From Bacillus sp. PK3_68 (GTDB taxonomy: Bacteria > Bacillota > Bacilli > Bacillales > Domibacillaceae), in assembly GCF_003600835.1 (NCBI RefSeq), contig NZ_NQYC01000001.1:620001-684000 (forward strand): DNA of 64,000 bases, given 5' to 3'. The notes under the pieces are model-generated. The model was not told the origin of the DNA and ran no database searches. It worked only from the letters and a program-made list of their open reading frames with translations. How positions within the stretch are numbered: the stretch's first letter is position 1; each line of letters starts with the position of its first letter. The position numbers and the translations under genes are program-made. Positions 1-8,977 of this stretch are shown here, one piece after another.

Positions 1-2
1 AA

Positions 3-305
3 AGAATCGATTATCTAAAACAAATTCCTGCCCATATCCGTTTCTTATCCTGTGAACCCCTCTTAGGTCCTCTCTACTTGGAGCTTGAAGGAATTCACTG
101 GGTAATCGTCGGTGGAGAATCAGGGCCTGGTGCTCGTCCTATGGAGGCTGATTGGGCACTTTCTATTCGAGATCAATGCCAAGAGCAAAATGTTGCCTTC
201 TTTTTTAAACAATGGGGAGGCGTACAAAAACATCGTCATGGAAGAGTCTTAGACGGACAAACATATGATGAATATCCCGAAGCAAGTTTGGCTTGCGAAA
301 GATAA
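3..305 (+). CDS. DUF5131 (phage Gp37/Gp68) family protein, C-terminal part
   Basis: The reading frame is open from the left edge of the window, so the start lies outside it. The visible part contains FLSCEPLLGPL and then VIVGGESGPGARPM, the conserved C-terminal blocks of the DUF5131/Gp37Gp68 family. That family is common in phages and mobile elements, and its biochemical role is not settled. After DWALSIRDQC the protein ends with FFFKQWGG, also typical. A weak hairpin follows (CCCCATC/GATGGGG near 315-334). The family call is good; function cannot be inferred here. Confidence 0.8.
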   Translation, partial: RIDYLKQIPAHIRFLSCEPLLGPLYLELEGIHWVIVGGESGPGARPMEADWALSIRDQCQEQNVAFFFKQWGGVQKHRHGRVLDGQTYDEYPEASLACER

Positions 306-537
306 ATATCTCCCCCCATCTTCTACGAGATGGGGTTTTATTGTAAAACAAAAAGGGACAGACACTTTTAAGTTAATTAGATCTGTAAAGGATAAATAAG
401 ACACCATTCAGCTTTCCTAACTTAATATGTACTCAAGTCATACTTTTCGAATGCTGGATATAGAATTTCAAATCGATTTATAGAATAATAGAAGAGAATA
501 ATTTTCACATTTAAACATCTAGAAAGGGAGAATGTAA

Positions 538-1149
538 ATGGGGAATTTATTTAAAGGTTGTCTAGGCTGTTTGGGTCTAATCATTCTGTTGTCTCTTGTA
601 ATCGGTGGATGCAGCGCTTATTTCGGCGCAAAAGAATATGACAAGACAGGGGAATCTGTTACCGAAGCGCCTGCAGAAAAGCCCCCTAATAGTGAGGACA
701 ATGAAACAATCAGCAAGAAGGAAGAGACAGTAAACGAAAACAAAGAGACAGCAGAAAAAGGAAGCTGGTTATCTAAAATTCAAGAAGTAGCGGCTTCAGA
801 TAAAACGAAAACAGAAAAGTTTGATGAAGTCAGCTTGTATGCTCAAGATTATAATGCTAGTGACAGCGAGCGTACGGGGTTTGAGAATTATATCGTTAAT
901 GAATATAAAACCGGTAAGTACCTAGCAGATATAGAAAATGACGAGTATATGTTGATGAATATCTTTAAAGCTGAGGTTGTCGATACTTACTATGATCACC
1001 GAGGACAGGACAATACGCCGATCGCCCTCTTTGCTTTTGATTTTTGGCAGAACGCAAAGTATACATACAGAGGCGTTGATGATGTGAATAGTCATGAGGT
1101 TAAGGCGAATGAAGAACAGATGGATAAGGCTTTGGCGAAGATGTATTGA
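538..1149 (+). CDS. Small membrane-anchored protein, parent of the dispersed repeat family
   Basis: 203 residues. The N-terminus (MGNLFKGCLGCLG) leads into one hydrophobic segment ending VIGGC at about residue 25, which could be a lipobox or a simple membrane anchor. Residues 30-80 are acidic, lysine-rich and low in complexity. Residues 80-203 form a soluble domain ending in DKALAKMY. The ribosome site AAAGGGAGA lies 6 bases before ATG. I do not recognise the family. This is the only intact copy in the window; more than a dozen other places carry pieces of its sequence, nearly always including the 3' end or the downstream flank. A strong terminator follows. The function is unknown; exposure outside the membrane is inferred from the anchor. 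Confidence 0.75.
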   Translation: MGNLFKGCLGCLGLIILLSLVIGGCSAYFGAKEYDKTGESVTEAPAEKPPNSEDNETISKKEETVNENKETAEKGSWLSKIQEVAASDKTKTEKFDEVSLYAQDYNASDSERTGFENYIVNEYKTGKYLADIENDEYMLMNIFKAEVVDTYYDHRGQDNTPIALFAFDFWQNAKYTYRGVDDVNSHEVKANEEQMDKALAKMY

Positions 1150-1302
1150 ATAAACAAAACACCCACTGAAGAAATTGAATTCAGTGGGTGTTTGCTTTAG
1201 TTATCTGGTATCCCTCCCAGTGCAAACATATGAAGGATTTTTTCAAATTATTCTTATGATTATTGATAATTTTAATAGACACTATTGTACTAAAGCACAC
1301 AA
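1150..1302 (+). repeat. Dispersed repeat copy 1: terminator plus right module
   Basis: This is the downstream flank of the intact gene. After the terminator comes the right module: TTATCTGGTATCC, GAAGGATTTTTTCAAATTA, TTATGATTATTGATAATTT, then TTGTACTAAAGCAC. It is shared with the copies listed below. A - strand gene begins its 3' end immediately afterwards. Confidence 0.8.
1156..1193 (+). terminator. Terminator of the parent gene
   Basis: Stem CACCCACTGAA/TTCAGTGGGTG with a 9-base loop and a short T tract. The same hairpin recurs in the dispersed copies with paired changes in the stem. Confidence 0.85.
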
Positions 1303-1306
1303 TGGT

Positions 1307-1666
1307 TCAATATCTACCCCAAAACTTTTCAATTTCATCTGAAGCTTTTCTTGTTTCAGCACCCATATATTTATATGCAGTTTGTAGCAATTTCTTGGAG
1401 TCGCCAAGTCGTGCAAGAATCGTAACACTTAATAAGTCTTTAACATCATTATCACCTTGAGTTGCCATCCGTTCAAAAAAATTAAATAAATCTTTAATCT
1501 TGGCTATATCCTTCTCTTTACCAATTAATTCAATAAAATAATCGTTACACTCACCAAAGAATACATGATTTAAAACTTCACCATTAAAGTCAATATGTTC
1601 CTGTAATAAAGGCTTATACTCCTTGAAGTTTTCAGTAAAATGCTTTGTTAAGTCATTGTAATTCAT
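1307..1666 (-). CDS. Hypothetical small soluble protein, immunity-like size and composition
   Basis: 119 residues, starting MNYNDLTKHFTENF, mainly helical and acidic, with no signal peptide. The ribosome site AGGAGG lies 6 bases before the ATG. It ends inside the right end of repeat copy 1, a convergent arrangement seen repeatedly here. I do not recognise the family with confidence. Size, charge and the nuclease relic upstream make an immunity or antitoxin role possible, but that is inference only. Confidence 0.6.
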   Translation of the reverse strand: MNYNDLTKHFTENFKEYKPLLQEHIDFNGEVLNHVFFGECNDYFIELIGKEKDIAKIKDLFNFFERMATQGDNDVKDLLSVTILARLGDSKKLLQTAYKYMGAETRKASDEIEKFWGRY

Positions 1667-1785
1667 TTTTCCTCCTGTTCTAAAACGTGTTTAATAATTA
1701 TTATTCTATGAAGTGGATTGGCTCCCCTTCGTCAACTCCCCTGCCTAGTTAGCTTAAGAAGAAAAGAATCGCCGCATACCCCCAT

Positions 1786-2801
1786 TTATTCACCTACTAA
1801 ACCATCACCATCTCGATCATCCATATATTTATAGAGCCATGAATCTCGCGTAATTGGCATTTTAAAGCCAGCAGCTTTGGCTTCAGCGATAGTAACACTT
1901 CCGTTATGATTGGTATCCACTTTACTAACATCTTCATTACTATTTTTCGTTTCGGCTGCAGGTACATTATCTGTTTTCGGTGGCGTACTGATCGTACCTG
2001 TCGTTTCCCCTAAATTTTTGTTCACTTCATCTGGGTTTACATTGTCAAATTCATCTGTAATGGTTCTGCCCTGAATTTTGTATGTGAATTTATAATGGCT
2101 CGGAATTTGCGTCTGAGTATTTGGATATTGAATCACTGCTACGAAATCAGTACAACCTCCTGCATCTCGAATCACTTTTTCCATATAAGCTTGATCGCCA
2201 TGCCTATTGAGAATGCTGTCCTGAGGTGTAATGTTATATGCGTTTGATACTCCCCCAAGCGAGTCAGCAATCACATGCCCTTGATCCAAGGTTGGACTCT
2301 CTGTACCAGGAACATTCGCTTCATCAGAGTAATATCTTCCTGATGACAATACATGATCAGTAGTCGGATTTTGAAGTGTGATATTTTTCGCCTCAACACG
2401 AATTAGCTGACCGTATTCATTTGTAAAAGCCCAATATTCCCTGTCACCAAATCCGACATCAACTCTGACATTCGGCTTTCTATAACCTGACATATCACCG
2501 CCATCTACTACAATTAGTGTATATTTATTGTAGTCAAAGTCACCATTAACACTTGTTATCGTTGGTGTACTAGTGGCAGAAACGCTTGGATTGACTACGC
2601 TTTCACTAGTCGTTTTTTCAGTTTCATCGTCAGGTATACTTTTCTTGCTTTCAACAGTGGTTGCTATCTTTTTGCTTACTTCTTGAGTTGTATTTTTTGG
2701 ATTTCCGTATTATTTTGTTGCGAACAACTAGTTAATAAAATAAGTAGTGCAAGGAGTAATAAAATAATCCCCCATGACTTTTGATACCATTTTTGTTGCA
2801 T
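1786..2801 (-). pseudogene. Frameshifted secreted DNA/RNA non-specific nuclease lipoprotein
   Basis: The start at 2801-2799 follows AGAGGTG. It opens a lipoprotein signal sequence (MQQKWYQKSWG, then LLILLTSC as lipobox) that runs out of frame after about 40 codons. One frame over, the gene continues through a Ser/Thr-rich linker into the nuclease domain. That domain has DQGHVIADSLGG, matching the DRGH-type metal/His motif of the DNA/RNA non-specific endonuclease fold, with an Asn in NITPQDSILN. The C-terminus has an EF-hand-like DTNHNGSVTIAEA and a DDRDGDG tail. The shift fits one base gained or lost in the six-T run at 2693-2698. If restored, this would be an extracellular nuclease for defence, nutrition or DNA processing. 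Confidence 0.82.
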
Positions 2802-3145
2802 ATTGCACCTCTTTTTATAATAAAATTAGAACTATTTTACAATTTTTATCTATATCAACAAAAATCTTTGAAGAATTTTTGAATAATAGCAAAGAAAAAA
2901 ATCTGTCATTGTATAATTACCAATACTATTATACTGCTAAAATACTTCAAAAAAGCGAATAAATTTATATAATTTAGAAAGGATTCCAAGCTCAAGCTGA
3001 AATCTTTTTTATCTTAACTCTAACAAATTATATTCACCACATGATAATTCTTAATGTTATTAACCTAGTTATGGTAAAACTCCTTATTCCATTAAACTGC
3101 ACTTGTTAGCACAATACGAAAAAGCATTCCTGCTTATTACAGAAA
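2802..3145. other. AT-rich intergenic stretch, no gene seen
   Basis: I see no ORF with a convincing ribosome site. It contains the promoter region of the nuclease gene and runs into repeat copy 2. Confidence 0.5.
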
Positions 3146-3540
3146 TGCCCCTTTAGCTTAATAAGAAAAGCATAAAAATAGGACTTTCAATCGTACTTGA
3201 TTATAATTTTTCAATAAGGATAGGATAACACACTGACTTTCCTCTTTGCTTTTGACTTTTGGTAGAACACAAAGTATACATACCGAGGCGTTGATGATGT
3301 GAATAGCCATGAGGTTAAGGCGAATGAAGAACAGATGGAAAAGGCTTTGGCGAAGATGTATTGAATAAATGAAAACCCCCACTGAAGAAACATGAATTCA
3401 GTGGGAGTTTCACTTTGTTTACCCGGTATCTATGAATGATGACTACCATAATAAGAACAGATGAAGTGTTTTTGCAAATTACTCTTTTGATTACTGATAA
3501 TTTTAATAGGCTCTATTGCGCTAAAGTACTCGTTATAGGA
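3146..3540 (+). repeat. Dispersed repeat copy 2: left module, degenerate 3' gene end, terminator, right module
   Basis: It has the left module (TTTAGCTTAATAAG, then CATAAAAATAGGACTTTC). Next comes the 3' end of the parent gene, with TGGTAGAAC giving an in-frame stop where other copies have TGGCAGAAC. The terminator CTCCCACTG/CAGTGGGAG is intact, followed by the right module ending TTGCGCTAAAGTACTCGTTA. It is not expected to encode a protein. Confidence 0.85.
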
Positions 3541-3594
3541 AATTAATAATTAAAATTAACAATATACCGATTATCTTTTTCAATTTTATATAAC

Positions 3595-3705
3595 ATTTCC
3601 CCTTATTTTTTACAACTGTACCTCATTGTGGAGTCCATAAGTATATTTGGCACTAAAAAAGTGCTGACCTCTGCACAAAACTGTTGCGTGAGTCTGCACT
3701 TTTAT
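3595..3705. repeat. Copy of the far upstream flank of the csp duplication
   Basis: About 110 bp, including TAACATTTCCCC, GTCCATAAGTATATTTGGCA, AGTGCTGACCTCTGCAC and TTGCGTGAGTCT, matching 41345-41465. In the second copy this block lies right before the csp promoter; here it is about 2 kb from it, separated by des and the TorD relic. Confidence 0.8.
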
Positions 3706-3711
3706 TCTGCA

Positions 3712-3750
3712 AAATAAACTCCCCTTAATCATCGATTAAGGGGAGTTTAT
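3712..3750 (-). terminator. Terminator after des
   Basis: Stem AATAAACTCCCCTTAATC paired with GATTAAGGGGAGTTTATT around a short loop, directly after the desaturase stop codon. Confidence 0.85.
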
Positions 3751-4779
3751 TTAATCTGTTGTTAGTCGCGCTGATACTTGGCTTTTAGAAGCTTTTTTTA
3801 AGTGGTTAAAACCAACAAATTTTTTGCCTTCTTCATCCCATAAGCGGAACTTTAATGACTTAAGGCTTGTTGCCAGTGTAATGGTCGGAACATTTTGCAA
3901 TGGTTCAGTGTTATTATGAACCTCTTCAAGCTTATAGTTTGGAACTCTCGGGCTTAAATGATGAACATGATGGAAACCGATATTGCCTGTTAGCCATTGC
4001 ATGAATTTTGGAAGCTTATAAAAAGAGCTCCCTTCAACTGCTGCTTTCACATATTCCCAATGCTCATCTTCTTCAAAATAAGAATCCTCAAACGTATGCT
4101 GAATATAAAACAGCCAAATTCCGAGGGATCCCGATATCATAAAAGTTGGCATCTGAACCAGCAGGAAATTTTGCCAGCCAATAGCCCAACATAAAAGTGC
4201 TGCCAAAGCGACGATCCCTAGGTTCGTTACATACGTATTCATCCGCTCTTTGCGTTTTGCCCCTTTACGATTAAAACGATTGGTAATCGCGAAGACGTAA
4301 ATCGGACCAATAATAAACATAACAAAAGGATTTCTGTACAAACGGTACATTATTTTTGTCTTAGTTGAAGCTTCTTTATATTCCTCAACGGTCAGTACCC
4401 AAATATCACCTGTACCCCGTTTGTCTAGGTTGCTGCTTGTCGCATGATGGACAGAATGGTCGTGTGCCCAATGGTCAAAAGGATGAAGAGTCAGAATTCC
4501 TGTTATTGTTCCAAGGATCCGATTCGCCTTTCTGTTCTTGAAAAAGGAATAGTGGCAACAATCATGAAAGATGATGAAGGTTCTTACTAAAAAACCTGCC
4601 GCAACGACAGAAATCGCTAATGTAAGGAAATAAGAAATCGACAAGCTCTTATATGCCAACCACCATAACAGGAAGAATGGTACCAATGTGTTAATGATTT
4701 GCCAAATACTTTTTTGTAAATCGGACTTTTCATAAGGAGTAACCAGTTTTCTCAAAGCCCTTGGGTTCTGTTCATTCAT
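3751..4779 (-). CDS. des: Membrane fatty-acid (acyl-lipid) desaturase
   Basis: 342 residues, close to Bacillus subtilis Des (about 350). The three histidine boxes of the di-iron desaturases are present: HDCCH at 72-76, HDHSVHH at 106-112, and HHVHH at about 271-275. Hydrophobic segments at about 31-70, 90-100, 150-170 and 190-220 form the membrane core. The enzyme puts double bonds into membrane phospholipid acyl chains and restores fluidity in the cold. In B. subtilis it is induced by the DesK/DesR pair; no such genes are in this window, but a CspC gene lies just downstream on the other strand. The gene stands alone between a promoter and a strong terminator. Confidence 0.95.
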   Translation of the reverse strand: MNEQNPRALRKLVTPYEKSDLQKSIWQIINTLVPFFLLWWLAYKSLSISYFLTLAISVVAAGFLVRTFIIFHDCCHYSFFKNRKANRILGTITGILTLHPFDHWAHDHSVHHATSSNLDKRGTGDIWVLTVEEYKEASTKTKIMYRLYRNPFVMFIIGPIYVFAITNRFNRKGAKRKERMNTYVTNLGIVALAALLCWAIGWQNFLLVQMPTFMISGSLGIWLFYIQHTFEDSYFEEDEHWEYVKAAVEGSSFYKLPKFMQWLTGNIGFHHVHHLSPRVPNYKLEEVHNNTEPLQNVPTITLATSLKSLKFRLWDEEGKKFVGFNHLKKASKSQVSARLTTD

Positions 4780-4816
4780 TTCTTAGAGTTTCACCTTCCC
4801 TGATGTTGTTAATCTA

Positions 4817-4845
4817 AGTATAAAAAACGTTTTATTGCCTTTGAA
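4817..4845 (-). promoter_or_regulatory. Candidate sigma-A promoter of des
   Basis: Read on the - strand: TTCAAA, a 17-base spacer, then TATACT, about 38 bases before the start codon. Confidence 0.6.
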
Positions 4846-4861
4846 GTCCCAGCTGCCATAC

Positions 4862-4873
4862 ACCATATATGGT
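4862..4873. promoter_or_regulatory. Perfect 12-bp palindrome upstream of the des promoter
   Basis: ACCATATATGGT, just upstream of the -35 box. It is a possible operator. The 14-base string CCATATATGGTAAC also occurs in the palindrome in front of the CarD-type gene at 43510-43523. Confidence 0.4.
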
Positions 4874-5078
4874 AACTGTCATATTTATCCCATTTTCATA
4901 AAAAACTTTTATTTCCTCATTTCACCAAAGTGGAACCTGATCCCATCATCCATAATTTATTAACATATTTTATAATTTTATTTGACACCTGTTTTTATTA
5001 AAGAAATTCTTTTGATAACAATTTTTATGGACTGTTTTTAACTCAGGAAAGAAAAGAAAATCAAAAAGGGAAATGGAT

Positions 5079-5432
5079 ATGGCTGCCCTAGAAGAATTAG
5101 AATCGCCCTCTTTTGAATCGCTTTTTCATACAAGTTTGGTTGTGAATGACGTCATTCGTTTTGGTTTATCTCGCCCTCTAGCTAAGGATCCTTTTCAAAA
5201 GTTGTTAAGTGAATCGTTTTTCCAATCTCTCTGTGAAATTAATGGAAATACGAAACGAATTTCAGGCTCAATTAAATCTTTATTAGCAGAGCCAACCGGG
5301 ATACAAAGGGCGTACGAAGATTATACCCAGCTCTTTACCGGGCCAAACTCTCTCCCTGCTTCCCCTATAGGAATCGGTTTATTTAGATGGTGAACTGCTT
5401 TTAAGAGAATATCTTGCACTTGAACAATAAAC
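5079..5432 (+). pseudogene. TorD-like molybdoenzyme chaperone, frameshifted fragment
   Basis: The frame starting at 5073/5079 encodes an N-terminal part ending YTQLFTGPNSLPASP, resembling the YxxLFxGPxxxPxxPWESVY motif of TorD/DmsD chaperones. Here the frame shifts by one base just after SPASP. The next frame gives ESVYLDGELLLREYLALEQ and stops at 5432, so the second half of the protein is missing as well. The start at 5079 has better spacing to AAAAAGGG than 5073. No molybdoenzyme is in the window, so this is a relic. Confidence 0.7.
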
Positions 5433-5510
5433 AGTTGAGCTTTTTAAAGAAATCTTTAACAATCAATAACCGTAGAAATTATCTTTGAAGTACTCTTAAG
5501 CAAAGAAAAA

Positions 5511-5554
5511 GGTTTGAAGACACTCGTGATTCATTTTCACGGGGGTTTCAAACC
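5511..5554 (+). terminator. Long hairpin after the TorD relic
   Basis: GGTTTGAA/TTCAAACC outer arms and CGTGA/TCACG inner arms. There is no strong T tract, so the terminator role is uncertain. Confidence 0.5.
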
Positions 5555-5691
5555 ATAATTATTAACAGGCATCTTAGACCATGTTACAAATTCGGTGAAG
5601 AATTATTGATACTTTCTATTTTGCTTACCGCTTCTGCACTTGTATCCACACGTTTAACAAATAATTTCATGATTAAAATAATAATATTAAT

Positions 5692-5720
5692 TTGCAATTT
5701 TTTCCGTTTCCTGTTATGAT
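5692..5720 (+). promoter_or_regulatory. Promoter of cspC copy 1 and long cold-shock leader
   Basis: TTGCAA, 17-base spacer, TATGAT. The mRNA leader would be about 110 bases, as is usual for csp genes. AGGAGG at 5826-5831 lies 8 bases before the start. Confidence 0.75.
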
Positions 5721-5839
5721 AAAGAAGAATTATTTTTGTTCGGTGTAAAGGATAGTATGAATATTGACTTTTCGTCTTGATGATACTTTGGGCAAGGATA
5801 GTAATATAATGTGTGGTAACGCACTAGGAGGCAACAAAA

Positions 5840-6043
5840 ATGGAACAAGGTACAGTGAAATGGTTTAATGCAGATAAAGGTTTTGGCTTTATCGAACGTG
5901 CAAATGGAGACGATGTATTCGTACACTTCTCTGCAATCCAAAGTGACGGATTCAAATCTTTAGACGAAGGTCAAAAAGTAACGTTTGACGTTGAGCAAGG
6001 TCCTCGTGGAGCTCAAGCTGCTAACGTTCAAAAAGTTGCTTAA
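5840..6043 (+). CDS. cspC: Cold-shock protein CspC (copy 1)
   Basis: 67 residues, almost identical to Bacillus CspC. The OB-fold has RNP1 KGFGFI (about 15-20) and RNP2 VFVHF (about 27-31). It binds single-stranded RNA/DNA in the cytoplasm and acts as an RNA chaperone and antiterminator in the cold. Compared with the second copy (41723) it has D for E in NADKG and A for E in ERANG; the second copy has the canonical residues. A long leader and AGGAGG support the start. Having two copies suggests gene dosage or recent duplication. Confidence 0.96.
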   Translation: MEQGTVKWFNADKGFGFIERANGDDVFVHFSAIQSDGFKSLDEGQKVTFDVEQGPRGAQAANVQKVA

Positions 6044-6059
6044 TCTTAAATCGATTAGA

Positions 6060-6093
6060 CAAACAGGCTCTTTATATAGGGCCTGTTTTTTTA
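6060..6093 (+). terminator. Terminator of cspC copy 1
   Basis: ACAGGC/GCCTGT stem followed by TTTTTTT. Confidence 0.85.
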
Positions 6094-6125
6094 TGCCCTC
6101 TATATCATACTTAATAAAAAACCCT

Positions 6126-6150
6126 ACTCAACGTTCGAGTAGGGAGATGG
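6126..6150 (+). other. Second hairpin downstream of cspC
   Basis: CCCTACTC/GAGTAGGG with loop AACGTTC. In copy 2 the same position reads CCCTGCTC/GAGCAGGG, so both strands of one base pair have changed together. Confidence 0.7.
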
Positions 6151-6288
6151 TACAGGTAATTGAAAAAGGTTTAAAGCTTCAAAGGTTGTTTACAGTATAA
6201 CATACTAGATTGGCAATATGCGGAATATATAAAAGTTATTTATTTTTTCGAATACAAGTATATTCTATTCTTTCTTTTTTCACTAATC

Positions 6289-6465
6289 TGCCCCGTTAGT
6301 TTAAGAAGAAAATCATAAAAATAGGACTTTCAATTAAACTTACTCATAATTTATCAATCTTTATTTCAAATAACCGAACTTTGTTTTAAATGATACAGTT
6401 GCTGAAAGCATAAGCGTATTTAAAGCTTTTCAGTTAGAAACTATGGCCCTTTCTTTGGTTAATAT
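6289..6465 (+). repeat. Dispersed repeat copy 3: left module joined to variant-B right module
   Basis: It starts ACTAATCTGCCCCGTTAGT, continues with AAGAAGAAAATCATAAAAAT, then skips the gene piece and terminator. It goes to the alternative right module (ATGATACAGTTGCTGAAA, AAAGCTTTTCAGTTAGAAA) also seen at about 21820 and 30130. Confidence 0.75.
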
Positions 6466-6493
6466 AATCCTCGAAATAGGAAATAAATGATAT

Positions 6494-6787
6494 CTATGAT
6501 CTTTTTAAAAAATATAATCCTTGCAAAGCTTTTTGTGTATCAACTCTTAACTGTTCTTCTGATATTTCAAAATCTGTTTCTTCTCCTGGTTTACATTCGT
6601 GCCAATAACAGTCTACTGATTCAAATAAGTCATTCAAAATAGTAAACGACTCTTCATCTAGCTCTTTTTCGTCAGGATCATTTAAAAAGGTTTTAAAATA
6701 TTTTTTTTCAAATTCTGCAACACCTATTTCATTCTTTAAAAAAGATTCAATTAGCTTTATATACTTATCAAGCACTTTATATTTCAC
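6494..6787 (-). CDS. Colicin-type immunity domain protein
   Basis: 97 residues from the GTG at 6787-6785, placed 8 bases after AAGGAG. The longer frame would put the ribosome site inside the protein. The pattern YIKLIESFLKNEI, then LFESVDCYW, then ISEEQLRVDTQKALQGL fits the Colicin_immun family of small helical immunity proteins (PF09204 type). These neutralise nuclease-type bacteriocins or polymorphic-toxin tips in the cytoplasm. No cognate toxin is adjacent, so it could be an orphan immunity gene guarding against neighbours. The family call is from pattern only. Confidence 0.65.
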   Translation of the reverse strand: MKYKVLDKYIKLIESFLKNEIGVAEFEKKYFKTFLNDPDEKELDEESFTILNDLFESVDCYWHECKPGEETDFEISEEQLRVDTQKALQGLYFLKRS

Positions 6788-6934
6788 TAGATGTTCTCCT
6801 TTCAAAACCAGTCACCCATCTGTTCATGATTAACATAATACCGAAAGAAGGAAGTTTACAAAAAATCCCTTACTTAAATCATACACTGTTCTCAGTTGTA
6901 TGTTTCATATTATGTGAGTCTTCTAACCAACTAA

Positions 6935-7110
6935 CTTTCCTCCTTTATAAACTTTTATCACAGCCACTAGGTCAATATACTGATTATAGTTGCTTACTTC
7001 ATGAGTTCTTGTCGTTATTTGACGAACGGAGGATATAGAATTTTAAATTGATTTGTAGGATAATATAGGAAATTACTTTCCATTTACACACGCTGCGGCG
7101 TGTCTTTATT
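6935..7110 (+). repeat. Intergenic repeat R2, copy 1
   Basis: It matches 40490-40682: CTCCTTTATAAACTTTTAT, GGTCAATATACTGATTATAG, GAATATAGAAT-like, GATTTGTAGGATA, and the hairpin ACACGC-TGC-GGCGTGT followed by CTTTATTTT. Parts are also at about 450-500 and 27825-27900. All copies lie upstream of a gene. Confidence 0.75.
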
Positions 7111-7208
7111 TTGCTCGATTATTAGTTATATAGACTTATTAAATATTGCTCATCAAATAGAAAAATTTAGTTAATTAAAAACCACTAATACGATTAGGAG
7201 TTGAGAAA

Positions 7209-8276
7209 GTGAAAAAGAAAGTCGCTGTACTAGTTCCCCTTCTAACTTTTAGTATTGCTACGTCGTCTTTTGCACATCCAGGAAGAACAGATAGTAATGG
7301 AGGCCACACATGCCGCACAAATTGTGCGAAATGGGGCCTTCAAGACGGACAGTATCACTATCATAATGGAGGCGGTGGAAACAGTTCAGGTGGTGGTAGC
7401 AGTAGTGATAGTTCAAGTAGTGGTGGTAGCTCTTCCGCCTCCCCGTCCAATGAACCGTCCCCCGCTGAAATTGCAGCACAGCAAGAAGCAGCGGATCGTT
7501 CTAAAGGAGAAAAAGAAGGTTATGATTCTGGTTATGAAGATGGATACGTAGCTGCAACTAAGAACGCTGAAGGATCTGGCTCTGAATCATACAATGAAGG
7601 TTATGAAAGTGGATATGAGAAAGGCTATGTTGAAGGTCAGAAGAAACTCGAAGCCGAGAAAATAACAGCCCAAAAAGAAGGAGCTGCTCTTGGTCAAAAA
7701 ACAGATACTCTCTCTGTTCCAGACAAATACAAGGAAAATACTGTGTTAAAAGATGCTTTCACTGAAAGCTTTAATGAAGTGGTAAAAGCTCGTGATGAAA
7801 AATTCATCGCTAAATACTCAAAGATGGGCTATGAAGATGGATTAGAAGATATGCGCCAAACCTTAGATAATATGAAAGAAAGTTATTATCAAGCCTACGA
7901 GGATGGATTTAAAAAAGGACTGGCTGAATTTAAAGAAAAGTACGTTCAAAAGGGATATAATGCTGCATTTACTAATCTTAAATACCAGGCGCCAAAGATT
8001 GATAATCCCAAATATATTAAGTGGTACAAAGAAGGATTCGAATCTAATGAAGAAGTCCAGGAGATACAGGAAGCTGGATTCGAACTTGGAGACAGTGGAG
8101 AAGACTATGTGCTTCCTGAAGAGTATGAGCACGCTGAAGTTGTTTTTAAACACTACTATGATAAAGGATTAGAAAAACACAAGGAAGATAATGCTCAAAC
8201 GGCTGCTGGTGTAGGATTCGTTGGACTTGCTTGGCTAGCCCGCCGCTTTTATGTAGCTAAGAAATCAATCAGCTAA
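7209..8276 (+). CDS. Secreted YHYH-domain protein with GYxxGY repeats and C-terminal membrane segment
   Basis: 355 residues. Signal peptide 1-22 (LLTFSIATSSFAH). Then the YHYH module: HPGRTDSNGGHTCRTNC and WGLQDGQYHYH at about 24-52. A Gly/Ser linker follows, then several GYxxGYxxGY-type repeats around 100-145 and 205-235. A hydrophobic stretch near the end (GVGFVGLAWLA) precedes RRFY, giving a signal-plus-anchor layout. YHYH modules occur in secreted and phage proteins and may bind metal; the function is not established. GTG start at 7209 after AGGAG. It is followed after 15 bases by a cytoplasmic partner, probably one operon. Confidence 0.75.
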   Translation: MKKKVAVLVPLLTFSIATSSFAHPGRTDSNGGHTCRTNCAKWGLQDGQYHYHNGGGGNSSGGGSSSDSSSSGGSSSASPSNEPSPAEIAAQQEAADRSKGEKEGYDSGYEDGYVAATKNAEGSGSESYNEGYESGYEKGYVEGQKKLEAEKITAQKEGAALGQKTDTLSVPDKYKENTVLKDAFTESFNEVVKARDEKFIAKYSKMGYEDGLEDMRQTLDNMKESYYQAYEDGFKKGLAEFKEKYVQKGYNAAFTNLKYQAPKIDNPKYIKWYKEGFESNEEVQEIQEAGFELGDSGEDYVLPEEYEHAEVVFKHYYDKGLEKHKEDNAQTAAGVGFVGLAWLARRFYVAKKSIS

Positions 8277-8291
8277 GGAGAGTGAATAAGA

Positions 8292-8954
8292 ATGGGCATT
8301 TATAGACAAGTTTGCTACAAGGTAGAAGACGTCTTTATTAAACTGCTTTCAAAAGGAAAAGACTCAAACGCAATCAATCAAAAAGTAATGGAGTTTCGCA
8401 CTCAAAAAGAAGCCATAAAAATGGAGAAAAAGAGGCAAGCTCAAGCTCAATCGGATGAAAGAAAGAGAGCTCAACAGGCTAAGAGACAAGAAAAAGAACG
8501 GATTGCTAGAGAAAAAGCTCAACAAAAGCACCAAGAAACCCTCTCCCTTCTTTCAAACTTTGTCGCTGAAGAAATCCATAGATACACTGAGTATGAATAC
8601 CGAGCTGTGGACAAACATGCAGCCTTTTTTAAATCGGTAAAAGATCGAGTATTTGAAGCGAACGAACGTGGCATTACCTTTTTGAATTGCGAGTTTGATA
8701 AGTCTAAAACAAAAGAATATAAAGGTTATTTATTTGTCACAGATAAGCGTGTTTGGTTTGTTGCAAACAATTTATCTATCGTTGAGAAATTCCGATACCA
8801 AACCATACATGATGTGAAATGGTTTAAGGATGGATTAATGGAAAAAGGACTTTACATTCAATACGGCAAACGTCGACTTGAATTCGATGAGATATTTGAT
8901 AAAGATCAAATGCAACGTGTTGCTAATATTATTCTTAATCGTTCCTCTCGTTAA
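8292..8954 (+). CDS. Coiled-coil protein with bacterial PH-like domain
   Basis: 220 residues, no signal peptide. Residues about 38-80 are a charged coiled coil (KKRQAQAQSDERKRAQQAK). Residues about 125-215 look like a bacterial pleckstrin-homology domain: KEYKGYLFVTDKRVWFVA, IHDVKWFKDGL and GLYIQYGKRRLEF. Such domains often sense cell-envelope conditions or bind partner proteins at the membrane. The gene starts 15 bases after the YHYH gene with AAGGAGAGTG before ATG, so the two are probably co-transcribed. Confidence 0.65.
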   Translation: MGIYRQVCYKVEDVFIKLLSKGKDSNAINQKVMEFRTQKEAIKMEKKRQAQAQSDERKRAQQAKRQEKERIAREKAQQKHQETLSLLSNFVAEEIHRYTEYEYRAVDKHAAFFKSVKDRVFEANERGITFLNCEFDKSKTKEYKGYLFVTDKRVWFVANNLSIVEKFRYQTIHDVKWFKDGLMEKGLYIQYGKRRLEFDEIFDKDQMQRVANIILNRSSR

Positions 8955-8977
8955 CATTCAAAGATATTAAAATACTA

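Larger units (their letters stand above)
5610..6235 (+). repeat. csp duplication, copy 1
   Basis: Promoter, leader, coding region and two downstream hairpins closely match 41503-42110. The two genes differ at only a few bases. Confidence 0.9.

Noticed and set aside
3158-3393. Two overlapping - strand ORFs of 60-74 residues
   Set aside because: They are the reverse strand of repeat copy 2, as are similar ORFs at 17859-18113, 19242-19451, 20348-20560 and 21564-21803. They have no ribosome site and their similarity to each other comes from the repeat.
5511-5554. Riboswitch
   Set aside because: The hairpin lies after a pseudogene and before a csp promoter, with no known riboswitch core.
7258-7551. 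ORFs overlapping the YHYH gene in other frames
   Set aside because: They are shadows of a low-complexity Gly/Ser-coding region.
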